From NCBI GenBank assembly GCA_028868855.1, contig JAGWTR010000002.1, forward strand, positions 310,001-374,000: a DNA stretch of 64,000 bases, in the 5' to 3' direction. Below the pieces are notes generated by a model, which saw only the letters and a list, made by a program, of their open reading frames with translations, searched no databases and had not been told where the DNA came from. How positions within the stretch are numbered: the first letter of the stretch is position 1; each line of letters starts with the position of its first letter. This document shows positions 8,573-17,586 of this stretch, in pieces. The position numbers were made by a program, and so were the translations under genes. Source of the DNA: Burkholderiales bacterium. GTDB taxonomy: Bacteria; Pseudomonadota; Gammaproteobacteria; Burkholderiales; Burkholderiaceae_C.

Positions 8573-11377
8573 ATGAATCAACCGAATACAGCCAACTCCA
8601 TTTTTTCGCGTCAACGGTCGCGGTTGACTTTAAGCGTCACCGCCTGCCTGGTGTGGTCCGCCATGGCCATGTGGGCCTCACCCTCCGCTGCCGTAGCGAC
8701 CGCCACTGGCCCGGCCGCGATGCCCGTGGCGGCGACGGCGATGGTGGCGGTGGCATCGGTGGAGGGCATCAAGGAATATCGCCTGACCAATGGCCTGCAA
8801 GTGCTCCTCATTCCTGATGATTCCAAGCCCACCACCACCGTCAACGTCACCTACCGCGTGGGCTCGCGGCACGAGAACTATGGTGAAACCGGCATGGCTC
8901 ACTTGCTGGAACATTTGATGTTCAAAGGTTCGCCGCGCCACCCCCAGGTGTGGGCTGAATTCAACAAGCGCGGCTTTCGGGCCAATGGCAGCACCTGGTT
9001 TGACCGCACCAACTACTTCGCCAGCTTTGCCGCCAACGAAGAAAACCTGCGCTGGTACCTGGAGTGGCAGGCTGACGCCATGGTCAACAGTTTCATTGCC
9101 CGGCGCGACCTGGACAGCGAAATGACCGTGGTGCGCAACGAGATGGAAATGGGCGAGAACGACCCGGGCCGCATCTTGTTTGAAAAGACCCTCGCCACCA
9201 TGTACCAGTGGCACAACTACGGCAAGTCGACCATCGGTGCCCGCGCTGATGTCGAAGGCGTGGACATCAGCCATTTGCAGGCCTTCTATCACCGCTACTA
9301 CCAGCCCGACAACGCCACCCTGATCGTCTCAGGCAAGTTTGATCAGGCCAAGGTGCTGGGCTGGGTGCGGCAGTATTTCGGAGTCATCGCCAAGTCGAAG
9401 CATGAATTGCCCAAGCTTTACACGCTCGACCCCGTGCAGGACGGTGAGCGTGCCGTGACCTTGCGCCGAGTGGGCGGCGTGCCGCTTTTCTATGCCGGCT
9501 ATCACGTCGTGCCAGGCGCACACCCCGATTTCGCGGCGGTGGAATTGCTCAGCCTGATCATGGGCGACAGTCCCTCGGGCCGCTTGCACAAGCGCCTGAC
9601 CGAAAAGCAACTGGCCGCATCGGTGTTTAGTTTCTCAGAGGCGTTGGCCGACCCTGGTTTCATCATCCTGGGTGCGCAATTGGCCCCGGGCCAGGACATG
9701 GACAACAGCCGCAAGGCCTTGCTCGACGTCATCGAGTCGGTGGGCCGCGAGCCCATCACGCAGGAGGAGTTGGACCGTGCTCGCGCCAAATGGCTCAAAG
9801 CCTGGGATATGGGCTTTGCGGACCCGCAGCATGTGGGCGTGGCCTTGTCGGAAGCCGTGGCGCAGGGCGACTGGCGCTTGTTTTTCCTGACGCGTGATCG
9901 CGTCAAGGCCCTCAAGCTGGCCGATGTGCAGCGAGTGGCCCAGCAAACCCTGCTGGAGTCCAACCGCACCCTGGGCGAGTATGTGCCAACGGCCTCGCCG
10001 GTGCGGGCGCCAAATCCCGAACGGGTCGATGTGGCCGCGACGCTGAAAAACTTCAAGGCCCAGGATTCAGCGGTTCAGGCCGAGGCCTTCATCGCCAGCC
10101 CGGCCAATATCGATGCACGCACGCAGCACCTGAGCGTAGCGCCGGGCCTCAAGGTGGCCTTGCTGCCCAAGACCACACGGGGGCAGGCGGTGCGTGCCAG
10201 CTTGACGCTGCGTTTGGGAAATGAGCACTCCCTGGCCAATTGGGGCGAGGTGCCGCAGGCCCTGGGCGCCTTGCTCGATAAAGGCAGCAGCTCGCTGAAC
10301 CGCCAGCAGGTGCAGGATCGCCTGGATGCCTTGCAGGCCGAGCTGTCGTTCAACGTCAGCCCTGGCGTTTTGTCCGTCGGCATCGCGACCAAGCATGACC
10401 ACCTCCCTGCGGTGATTGACTTGGTGGGCGATTTGCTGCGCCACCCCAGTTTGCCCGTTGATGCGCTGGACGAGGTTCGACGCCAGGCTCTGGCGGCCCT
10501 TGAGGAGCAACGCAAGGAGCCGGAGGCTGTGCTGAATGAAGCGTTGTCGCGTCACGGCAACCCCTATCCGCGCGGGGACGTGCGCTATGCCCGCACCTTC
10601 GACGAGGTGGAGTCCGACTGGAGGGATGTGAAGATCGAGAAGGTGCGTGATTTCCACGACAAATTCGTCGGTGCGAGCCAGGCCCAGTTTGCCGCCGTGG
10701 GGGACTTCGATTCAAAAGCCGTGACCCAGGCTTTGGAGCGATCCCTGGGCGGGTGGGTGAGTCCCCAGGCCATTGCGCATGTGCCTAATCCCTTGGTGCC
10801 TGTGCCCCCCAAACGTTTGGTGCTCCGCACACCCGATAAACAAAATGCAGCCATGCAGGTGGCGCAGGACTTGCCGCTCAACGACCTGCATCCTGATTAC
10901 CCCGCCTTGATGCTGGCCAATCATTTGTTTGGTTCGGGTGGTGATTCTCGTTTGTGGAACCGCATCCGCGAAAAAGAAGGTCTGTCCTACAGCGTGTACA
11001 GCGCAGTTCAATGGAACCCGATCGAATTGAATTCTCAATGGGTGGCCCAGGCCATCTTTGCACCGCAAAACCGTGACAAGGTTGAGAAGGCATTCAAGGA
11101 GGAGGTGGCCAAGGCGCTGGCTCAAGGATTCACGCCGGCTGAATTTGAGTCTGGCAAGCGGGGTTTGTTGAACTTCAGGCAATTGGCGCGTTCGCAGGAC
11201 GCGCGACTGGCGGGCAGCTGGGTCAGTAATTTGTACCTGGACCGTACTTTCGCAGAATCCGCACGGGTGGACGCCGCCTTACAGGCTTTGACGCTGGACC
11301 AGGTCAATCAGGCTTTGCGTCGCTACCTCAAACCGGACCAGTTTGTTATCGGCGTGGCGGGGGATTTCAAAGACTGA
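8573..11377 (+). CDS. M16-family zinc metallopeptidase, exported
   Basis: This 934-residue peptidase of the pitrilysin (M16) family is probably periplasmic. The start at 8573 is chosen over 8501 because it puts a standard signal peptide at the N terminus (basic SRQRSRLTLS, hydrophobic stretch, cut near ASPSAAVA). The inverted zinc motif HLLEH is at about residues 109-113, with the downstream glutamate in the NEMEMGEN region. A second, non-catalytic M16 half follows from about residue 520 and includes the RxxxxGLxY-type segment RIREKEGLSYSVYS. The protein therefore contains the active and inactive halves in one chain. It is monocistronic, ends at an intrinsic terminator, and is the source of the 87-bp fragment at 3306. 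Confidence 0.93.
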   Translation: MNQPNTANSIFSRQRSRLTLSVTACLVWSAMAMWASPSAAVATATGPAAMPVAATAMVAVASVEGIKEYRLTNGLQVLLIPDDSKPTTTVNVTYRVGSRHENYGETGMAHLLEHLMFKGSPRHPQVWAEFNKRGFRANGSTWFDRTNYFASFAANEENLRWYLEWQADAMVNSFIARRDLDSEMTVVRNEMEMGENDPGRILFEKTLATMYQWHNYGKSTIGARADVEGVDISHLQAFYHRYYQPDNATLIVSGKFDQAKVLGWVRQYFGVIAKSKHELPKLYTLDPVQDGERAVTLRRVGGVPLFYAGYHVVPGAHPDFAAVELLSLIMGDSPSGRLHKRLTEKQLAASVFSFSEALADPGFIILGAQLAPGQDMDNSRKALLDVIESVGREPITQEELDRARAKWLKAWDMGFADPQHVGVALSEAVAQGDWRLFFLTRDRVKALKLADVQRVAQQTLLESNRTLGEYVPTASPVRAPNPERVDVAATLKNFKAQDSAVQAEAFIASPANIDARTQHLSVAPGLKVALLPKTTRGQAVRASLTLRLGNEHSLANWGEVPQALGALLDKGSSSLNRQQVQDRLDALQAELSFNVSPGVLSVGIATKHDHLPAVIDLVGDLLRHPSLPVDALDEVRRQALAALEEQRKEPEAVLNEALSRHGNPYPRGDVRYARTFDEVESDWRDVKIEKVRDFHDKFVGASQAQFAAVGDFDSKAVTQALERSLGGWVSPQAIAHVPNPLVPVPPKRLVLRTPDKQNAAMQVAQDLPLNDLHPDYPALMLANHLFGSGGDSRLWNRIREKEGLSYSVYSAVQWNPIELNSQWVAQAIFAPQNRDKVEKAFKEEVAKALAQGFTPAEFESGKRGLLNFRQLARSQDARLAGSWVSNLYLDRTFAESARVDAALQALTLDQVNQALRRYLKPDQFVIGVAGDFKD
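9652..9738 (+). repeat. 87-bp repeat, copy 2 (within the M16 gene)
   Basis: This is the parent copy of the repeat at 3306-3392, in frame within the M16 coding sequence and encoding a conserved part of the first M16 half. The two copies are direct repeats 6,346 bp apart and bracket the whole yhiI-rbbA-yhhJ-like operon. Confidence 0.95.
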
Positions 11378-11397
11378 CACGATGGCGTGAGGGTATG

Positions 11398-11430
11398 AAA
11401 AAAGCCGACGCATGTGCGTCGGCTTTTTGT
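11398..11430. terminator. Bidirectional intrinsic terminator
   Basis: A perfect 12-bp stem AAAGCCGACGCA / TGCGTCGGCTTT with a 2-base loop is flanked by A and T runs. It lies between the convergent M16 and H-NS-like genes and can serve both strands. Confidence 0.9.
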
Positions 11431-11456
11431 TGACCGCTTAGGTCAGCTGATTAACT

Positions 11457-11789
11457 TCAGATCGTGAACTCTTCGAGTTTCTTGCCCGATGCCACCGCAG
11501 CTTGAACCCACTTGGGTTGCAGGCCACGGCCAGTCCAGGTTTCACCGGTGGCCTTGTTGCGGTATTTGGGGGCGACCTTGCGGCCAGCGCTGGCCGAAGG
11601 GGCCTTGCCGGTTTTGCCGGCGCCGCCCAAGTCGGCCACCGTCAGGCCATGCTCGGCCAACAGTGACTTGATCTGTGCGATCACGCCAGCGCGTTCGGCA
11701 CGGCGGGCATCTTGCAGTTGCTTTTCGAGGTCGGCGCTTTGCTTTTCGAGCGCGGCTTTTTTGGCCAGAAGTTCTTGATAGTTGCTCAT
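11457..11789 (-). CDS. H-NS-family nucleoid-associated protein
   Basis: This 110-residue DNA-binding protein of the H-NS/BpH3/Bv3F type compacts DNA and silences AT-rich genes. The N-terminal half is a coiled coil for oligomerisation (LLAKKAALEKQSADLEKQLQ). The C-terminal DNA-binding domain has the family core KYRNKATGETWTGRGLQPKW. A lysine/alanine linker joins them. The start is set at 11789 (MSNYQELL), 47 codons inside the ORF-track entry, because AAGGA lies at correct spacing upstream and homology begins there. The 140-200 bp upstream are AT-rich and contain an inverted repeat, as expected for an autoregulated hns-type gene. Such proteins are usually multicopy in this order. Confidence 0.92.
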   Translation of the reverse strand: MSNYQELLAKKAALEKQSADLEKQLQDARRAERAGVIAQIKSLLAEHGLTVADLGGAGKTGKAPSASAGRKVAPKYRNKATGETWTGRGLQPKWVQAAVASGKKLEEFTI

Positions 11790-11934
11790 GACAAGTCCTT
11801 TATTAGCCCTGGCGGGAGGGCCTTGAATACTTATTGATGGAGTCAGGCAAGGTGCCTGTTCGATCCTGTTCGTGCGCCTTGCTTGGCTCAAATGAGTCAG
11901 ATCCTTGCGCCACGGGCAGATTCTAGTCACAAAT

Positions 11935-11957
11935 ATATTCGATTTGCAATCGGATAT
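11935..11957. promoter_or_regulatory. Inverted repeat upstream of the hns-like gene
   Basis: The arms ATATTCGATT and AATCGGATAT are complementary except for one G-T pair and are separated by 3 bp. The element lies about 145 bp upstream of the hns-like start in an AT-rich gap. Its position is compatible with an operator or a curved H-NS nucleation site; no binder can be named. Confidence 0.4.
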
Positions 11958-12005
11958 GCAAGAACAAGCTGTTTGAACCGAAAATGGTTATTAATGCCTG
12001 TGTTT

Positions 12006-13220
12006 TCACGGCGTATTGCTGGCCGCTCGCGCCACGGCCTGGCCCAATTGAATGACCGCCAAAGCGTAATAACTGGACTGGTTGTAGCGGGTGATGGCGT
12101 AGAAGTTGCCGGTGCCTGCAATCATGGTTGGTGCTGCATCGCCATTTTCCAGTTTGACCAAGGCCAGCAAGCCTGTGTGGTCCAAGGCAGCATCCGGCAG
12201 GGTCGCTCCGCGTTTCTGCATGTCGGCCACCGTGAAGCTGGGGACGATGTCAGGGACGAGTAATTGAGCCAGGGCCTCGGTGTCTGTGGGGGCGGTGACG
12301 TCGTAATACGTGGGCATGTTGCGCTGCCAGCCGTGTTCAGCCAGATAATGGGCCACGCTGCCAATGGCATCGACCGGACTGTTCAGCAGATCAATGCGGC
12401 CATCCCCGTCAAAATCAACGCCGAAACTGCGCACCGAACTGGGCATGAATTGCGGCAAACCCATGGCCCCCGCGTACGAGCCCAATACTGAGGTGGGTGC
12501 CAGTTTTTGTTCATCGCAGAATTTCAGGAAATGGCCCAGCTCTTTCTGGAAGAAAGAACTGCGGTCGCTGCGCCCCTTGGGGAAATCGAGGCTCAAGGTG
12601 GCCAGGGCATCCAGCACCCGGAAGTTGCCGGTATTGCGTCCATAGATGGTTTCAACACCGATCACGCCAGCGATGATGGCCGCAGGTACGCCCCAGCGGG
12701 CTTCAGCGCGGCGCAAATCACTTTCATAGGTGCGCCAGAAAGCCACGCCCGCCTTGATGCGCATGGGCTCGACAAATCGGCTACGGTAGACCGCCCAGTT
12801 CTTGGCCACGCTGGGTGGTCCGGGCATGATCAGCTTGGCGACACTGTCCTTGAAACGGGCCTGGGCGAGGGCGGCGCGCGTCCACGCGGGGTCCAGTTGG
12901 AAGTCTTGCGCCAGTCTGTCGCCCAAGGCTCTGGCATCGTCGCGTTGTGCATAGCTGCCGGTGTCGATCGTCAGTGATGGACTGATGACAAGGTTGGGAG
13001 CAGGGATGGGCTGGGTGCTGGCTTCCACCTCCGACGCTGCCGAGGCCTGTGGCGCCGCTGCTTGCGCGGGCACCGGTGCGGAGCTCTGTGGCTGGGGTGA
13101 TGGTTGGGTGCTTGCGCAGCCGCCAAGCATCAAGGGCACTGCGCAGAGCAGTGAAGCGGCCAGGCCCGTGAGACGTCCCGCACCAATTGATGCGTGAAAG
13201 TAGAGAGATGAAGTGGTCAT
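12006..13220 (-). CDS. mltB: Lytic murein transglycosylase B-like lipoprotein
   Basis: This 404-residue outer-membrane lipoprotein would cleave peptidoglycan glycan strands with formation of 1,6-anhydromuramic ends. A signal peptide ends in the lipobox LMLGGC near residue 35, followed by a Ser/Pro/Ala-rich tether to about residue 75. The catalytic domain contains IAGVIGVETIYGRNTG with the expected catalytic glutamate, and the downstream motifs AGAMGLPQFMPSS and DFDGDGRIDLLNSPVDAIGS that are typical of the MltB (SLT family 3) fold. No peptidoglycan-binding domain follows. It is transcribed alone; the gap to the transglutaminase gene upstream is about 60 bp and has no clear terminator. Confidence 0.93.
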   Translation of the reverse strand: MTTSSLYFHASIGAGRLTGLAASLLCAVPLMLGGCASTQPSPQPQSSAPVPAQAAAPQASAASEVEASTQPIPAPNLVISPSLTIDTGSYAQRDDARALGDRLAQDFQLDPAWTRAALAQARFKDSVAKLIMPGPPSVAKNWAVYRSRFVEPMRIKAGVAFWRTYESDLRRAEARWGVPAAIIAGVIGVETIYGRNTGNFRVLDALATLSLDFPKGRSDRSSFFQKELGHFLKFCDEQKLAPTSVLGSYAGAMGLPQFMPSSVRSFGVDFDGDGRIDLLNSPVDAIGSVAHYLAEHGWQRNMPTYYDVTAPTDTEALAQLLVPDIVPSFTVADMQKRGATLPDAALDHTGLLALVKLENGDAAPTMIAGTGNFYAITRYNQSSYYALAVIQLGQAVARAASNTP

Positions 13221-13279
13221 GAACGCAGAGGCAAGCGGATATGGATCAGGTGCCCCTGGCCGGGGCCTTGTATGAGCCC

Positions 13280-15418
13280 TCAGTGTGCCTGATGGCGCGT
13301 CTGTGCTCGCAGGTTGCGCCAGCGCCGAGCACCTTCTTCGATGGATCGGACGAGGGGTTGGGCCCGTTTTATCAATGCGCGCATGGCGGTTCGGGCATGG
13401 CGGGCATCAGGGGCATCGGCGGCAGGAGGCCCGTAATGCAAGGTGTCGAGCTCTTGCAGGGCGCTGACCAGCTGATCAGCGAGCTGGCGTTGGCGCACAT
13501 CGGCTGAGGTGCCAGCGCTTTGCAGTGCACTGATCCAGTTCAGCGCCGCGGCCGGTGCCGGGCAATTTCTTGGTGGCGGCAATCCGGCTCCTTGCAGTGC
13601 CCGGTGCACGCGCCACATCAGGCCGCGCCAGGGGGACTGAGGGGTGCGTTCGCGCGTCAGCCACAGCCAGCTCACGCCAGCCAAACTAATGGCCGAGAAC
13701 GCCATGGCCAAAGCGCGGGCGATGTCGCCCCAGTCTGCGACATCCCATCCAAGGTTGCGCAATAAATTGGTTTGGCGGCCCCGGGAGTATTGCAGCACCC
13801 ACACGTTCCAGCGGTGATTGGTGGCTTCCCAGAAGGCCTTCCCCTGGGGCCACCAGGACGAATCAAATTGCGACAGGGGCCCCGGCAGTGAATTTCCAGA
13901 ACGGGTTATGGGTCGGCCGCGATCGATGCGTTCGGGCGCGATGGCGGCGGTAGGGTCGGCGCGCACCCAGCCTTTGCCGCGCTGCCAATATTCGGCCCAT
14001 GCGTGTGCGTGGCTGTTGCGGACAATGTAGAGGCCGTCGACCGGGTTCAGTTCGGCGCCCTGGTAGCCGGTCACGACCCGGCTGGGCACGCCCATGGCCC
14101 GCATCACGACGACGAAGGCTGTGGCGAAATGTTCGCAAAAACCGGTGCGCCGATCCATCCAGAAATAGTCAATCTGATGTGGCTGGGCTGGTTGCCCCTG
14201 CGCCAGTTCATCGCCTCCTGGCGCCAGGGTGTAGTGAAAATTTTCCTGGCGGATGTATCGCATCACCGCTTGGGCCAGGTCGTCCGCGCTGGCATCGGCC
14301 AAGGCGGGCTGCCGCTTCAGCGCGGCGGCCCAGGCCAGGGTTCGAGGGTTGTAGCCGGCCGGCAGTTGCAGCCATTCGCTCAAGGCGGCGCTCACCTGCG
14401 TCGATCCGTGGCGAAACTGTGTCCAGGCCTGCGCATCGAGTTGCACACGCTCATGGAGCTTGTTGGGGGTCGTCCAGTCGAGCCCTTGGCGATTCAGTTG
14501 CAAGGCGTTTTGCTGGGAGGGTGGTTGCGCCTTCAAGGTCGCTTCCAGCAAGGGCAACACTTTGGAGTGCGTGGCTTCGAGGGTGATCTGATAGCGAACG
14601 ACCGGGCCGTTGACGTCCACCAGGTCTTCTGAATCGCCACCTCCGCGGTCCGCGCGGCTGACCCAGGTTTGTCCATCAAAAATGTCCAGCACTGGCCCTC
14701 GGAAATACAAGGAGGCGGGGGGCGGTACCGGGCCATCAAACCGCACATGCATGGCAATGCTGTCGTCCATGGCCAGTTCGGCGACGTGGCCCAGCCTCAG
14801 GCTGTCGGACAGGCCGCTGCGCGCCTGGGCGTCCGATGGCAGGGCCCACAAAGGGCCAATGCGCGGAAACAGCAGGAAAAGAATGACCATCAAAGGCGCG
14901 CCCAACAACAGCGTGCGGCCGGATTCGCGCGCAGCGTCGACCAAGGGTGGGCGGCCCAGGGGGCGTTGGGCCAGAACCAGCGCGGTCAGCAAGCCCCACA
15001 CTGCCAGGGCCATCAAGACGGCCAAGCCGATGCTTTGTGAGTACAGGAACTGCGTCAGGATCAGGAAAAATGCAAGCGAGGTCACCACGAAGGCGTCGCG
15101 GCGGGCGCGAAGTTCCAAGGTCTTAAGGCCTGACAGCACCACCACCAGCGTCACCCCGGCTTCGCGGCCAAAGAGCGCGTGGTGGGATGACAAGGTCAGG
15201 CCCACGCTCGCAGCCAAGCCGATCAGTAGGACCCAGCGGGGTGGCAGGCGGCCATCGCCCCAGGCCACCTGAGCGCGCCACAGAAGGGCTGTGACCGCAC
15301 TCACGGCGCACCAGATGGGGAGGCGACCCATGTGGGGCAGCATGGCCAAGGTCAGCATGCCCAATAGCCATAAGGTGTCGCGCCCTTCGCGGCTGACGGA
15401 CAGGGTGAGGCGCCTCAT
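13280..15418 (-). CDS. Membrane-anchored transglutaminase-like protein (TgpA/DUF3488 family)
   Basis: This 712-residue protein has five or more membrane helices within the first 190 residues, a periplasmic transglutaminase-like domain, one more helix near residue 570 and a cytoplasmic tail. The catalytic triad is visible: Cys in GFCEHFA, His in NSHAHAWAEYW and Asp in VRADPT. In Pseudomonas aeruginosa the homologue TgpA is essential, but its substrate is unknown. It forms an ATGA overlap with the DUF58 gene, giving the operon moxR-DUF58-tgpA, a common proteobacterial set. The start at 15418 is fixed by that overlap. Confidence 0.9.
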   Translation of the reverse strand: MRRLTLSVSREGRDTLWLLGMLTLAMLPHMGRLPIWCAVSAVTALLWRAQVAWGDGRLPPRWVLLIGLAASVGLTLSSHHALFGREAGVTLVVVLSGLKTLELRARRDAFVVTSLAFFLILTQFLYSQSIGLAVLMALAVWGLLTALVLAQRPLGRPPLVDAARESGRTLLLGAPLMVILFLLFPRIGPLWALPSDAQARSGLSDSLRLGHVAELAMDDSIAMHVRFDGPVPPPASLYFRGPVLDIFDGQTWVSRADRGGGDSEDLVDVNGPVVRYQITLEATHSKVLPLLEATLKAQPPSQQNALQLNRQGLDWTTPNKLHERVQLDAQAWTQFRHGSTQVSAALSEWLQLPAGYNPRTLAWAAALKRQPALADASADDLAQAVMRYIRQENFHYTLAPGGDELAQGQPAQPHQIDYFWMDRRTGFCEHFATAFVVVMRAMGVPSRVVTGYQGAELNPVDGLYIVRNSHAHAWAEYWQRGKGWVRADPTAAIAPERIDRGRPITRSGNSLPGPLSQFDSSWWPQGKAFWEATNHRWNVWVLQYSRGRQTNLLRNLGWDVADWGDIARALAMAFSAISLAGVSWLWLTRERTPQSPWRGLMWRVHRALQGAGLPPPRNCPAPAAALNWISALQSAGTSADVRQRQLADQLVSALQELDTLHYGPPAADAPDARHARTAMRALIKRAQPLVRSIEEGARRWRNLRAQTRHQAH

Positions 15419-16572
15419 CTGGATGCCCCCCCTGAGTCAGGAGCATCCTGGCCCCACAGAGCCAGCATATCCAGGCAGGCCCGCAAGTGAACGCCGCCCC
15501 GGCCGCATTCCAGCACCTGGCCTGGCAAGCGCAGGCCGTAGGCCACCCCTGTGCTTTCAGCTTGTTGATCGGCCTGAATGGCCCAGGTGGCCAGTCGGCT
15601 CAAACGGGCTTCGGGGCTCAATCCTTCAAGGCCCTGGCTGAGGTCCCAGTCCAGCCAAACGTCGCGAGTGCGTCCGGCCGCTGGTTCACGGCTGACCAGA
15701 CCCGTGCCGGAAGCCAGGGTGTGGCTGGATTTTTTCCAGGCGATCAGTCGCATTGGATCGCCGCGACGATACCCGCGCAGGCCTTGCGGCATCTCGCCTG
15801 CTGACTGGGTCAGGGGGCGTGCGCTCTTGGCATCCGGGGTGCTGCCAGCCCCATCAGGCAGGGGCGGCGCCAAGGGATCCAGCGCTGGCCACACCAGCAC
15901 CCGGCCCTGAGGGCGCCAATAGCCCCAGGCACGGAACAACCCAAGCGGGTAGCGGCTTTCCAGGGTCAATCGTGGCAGCCGAAGCCAACCACGGTGTACG
16001 GCTGGCACGTCCAGTTCGGCGATGGCCTCACCGCCCCGAGATACCTCGCACTCGAACGGAGTGTTCTCCTCGTATGTCAGGCCGACTTCCGCCAGCGAAG
16101 AAACCTTCAGACGCAGTCCGAAGCGCCCACGCCGGGTGCCGGGATGCGTCAGCACCACACCCAGCCGCAAGACATGGCCTGCGTGCACGCTGCGCGGCGG
16201 CAGCAAACGCATGCTCAAGCCGCGCACATTGGCGTGGGTCAAGTGCATGCTGATCAGGGCCGCCCCGGTCAATGTGAAGGTCAAGGCGTAACCCAGATTG
16301 ATTTGTTCATTGATGGAGGCCAGCAGCATCACCATCAGCACCGCCGCGAAGCCCCAGCCCGCCGGGGTCGGCAGGATGTAGAGATTGCGCTGGGTGAAGG
16401 TGACGTGATCTCGGCGAGGCAGGCGCGACTCCCACCAGTTGCGCCACCAGGCCCGGGGTCGGCGCATCAGCCATTGCACGCCTTGCGAGATGGGGCCTTT
16501 TGGGCGCCGCGACTCGTGCGTTTTCAAGATGGATGGCTTCTGGTCCTTGCTGCCCATGCTGCCTTCGTTCAT
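15415..16572 (-). CDS. DUF58 domain-containing membrane protein
   Basis: This 385-residue protein belongs to the DUF58 family encoded next to MoxR ATPases. After a basic N terminus, two hydrophobic stretches (AGWGFAAVLMVMLLASI and a second near residue 80) anchor it. The DUF58 signature YRRGDPMRLIAWKKS lies near residue 285, and a von Willebrand A-like fold is expected from the family. The ORF track starts at 16881, but the ATG at 16572 makes an ATGA overlap with the moxR stop, and homology begins after it. Function is unproven; in the MoxR context these proteins are thought to act in chaperone-like assembly of envelope or metal-dependent complexes. Confidence 0.88.
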   Translation of the reverse strand: MNEGSMGSKDQKPSILKTHESRRPKGPISQGVQWLMRRPRAWWRNWWESRLPRRDHVTFTQRNLYILPTPAGWGFAAVLMVMLLASINEQINLGYALTFTLTGAALISMHLTHANVRGLSMRLLPPRSVHAGHVLRLGVVLTHPGTRRGRFGLRLKVSSLAEVGLTYEENTPFECEVSRGGEAIAELDVPAVHRGWLRLPRLTLESRYPLGLFRAWGYWRPQGRVLVWPALDPLAPPLPDGAGSTPDAKSARPLTQSAGEMPQGLRGYRRGDPMRLIAWKKSSHTLASGTGLVSREPAAGRTRDVWLDWDLSQGLEGLSPEARLSRLATWAIQADQQAESTGVAYGLRLPGQVLECGRGGVHLRACLDMLALWGQDAPDSGGASR

Positions 16573-17537
16573 GGCACCTGGGTCGACTCCAGCAGTGCGC
16601 GGGCCTGGGCCGCCGCACTGCGACCCGACTGCGGCAGGGGCACCAGTCGATGGGCCACGGCCGGCACCCACAGCGTCTGGATGTCTTCGGGCGAGACGTG
16701 GCTGCGCCCCAGGATCAAGGCACGCGCCCGGGCTAATTTCAACAGCGACAGCCCAGCCCGAGGGCTCAGCCCCTGCGCGAACCACTGACCATCTCGCGTG
16801 GCGGTCAGTAGCGTCTGCAGATAGTCCAGCAAGGCATCGGCGACATGGATCTCGCCCACCTTGGCCTGCCAGCCGGCCCATTCCTGCGGCGACATCAGCG
16901 GCTGTAAATGACCGATGGCTTCGCGGCGGTCCTGCCCAGTCAGCAGCGCGCGCTCGGCCACCGGGTCCGGGTAGCCCAGGGATAGGCGCATTGCGAACCG
17001 ATCCAGTTGCGACTCGGGCAGCGGATGGGTCCCCAATTGCTCGGAGGGATTCTGGGTGGCGATCACGAAGAACGGGGAGGGCAGGGGGCGCGTTTCGCCC
17101 TCCACCGAGACCTGCCGCTCCTCCATCGCCTCCAGCAGCGCGCTCTGGGTGCGTGGGCCGGCACGGTTGATCTCATCGGCCAACAGCACTTGGGCAAACA
17201 CTGGTCCGGGGTGGAAGACGAATGCTTCACGCTGGCGCTCATAGACGCTGACTCCGATCAAATCAGAAGGCAGCAGGTCGGCAGTGAACTGGATGCGTGA
17301 AAAACTCAGACCCAGGCAGCGGGCCAGGGCCTGCGACAAAGTGGTCTTGCCGACGCCGGGTATGTCCTCGATCAGCAGGTGCCCCCCCGCAAGAAGGCAG
17401 ATCACGCTGAGGGTGACCTGTTCACGCTTGCCGACGATGATCGTGCTAACCTGATCAACGAGCTGTGTGATCTGCGTGGCACGGAGGACGGTGGAAGCGC
17501 TTTGCGCTGAGGCTTGATTCTGGTCGGTGCGAAGCAT
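16569..17537 (-). CDS. MoxR-family AAA+ ATPase
   Basis: This 322-residue cytoplasmic ATPase has Walker A IPGVGKTTLSQ near residue 60, Walker B LLADEINRAGPRTQSALLEAMEE near residue 120 and sensor 1 FVIATQNPSEQLGTHPLPESQLDRF, all typical of MoxR. The ORF-track start at 17555 is a TTG; the ATG at 17537 (MLRTDQNQ) is preferred. MoxR proteins act as chaperones that activate or assemble partner complexes, usually with a VWA-domain protein. Here the partners are the DUF58 protein and the transglutaminase encoded downstream with overlapping codons. It is divergent from the HDAC-like gene, and the two share a promoter region of only about 50 bp. Confidence 0.93.
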   Translation of the reverse strand: MLRTDQNQASAQSASTVLRATQITQLVDQVSTIIVGKREQVTLSVICLLAGGHLLIEDIPGVGKTTLSQALARCLGLSFSRIQFTADLLPSDLIGVSVYERQREAFVFHPGPVFAQVLLADEINRAGPRTQSALLEAMEERQVSVEGETRPLPSPFFVIATQNPSEQLGTHPLPESQLDRFAMRLSLGYPDPVAERALLTGQDRREAIGHLQPLMSPQEWAGWQAKVGEIHVADALLDYLQTLLTATRDGQWFAQGLSPRAGLSLLKLARARALILGRSHVSPEDIQTLWVPAVAHRLVPLPQSGRSAAAQARALLESTQVP

Positions 17538-17586
17538 GACCGCACCATAACCCAATCCGGCTTGGCTTGCCGCTCAGGACTGACCC

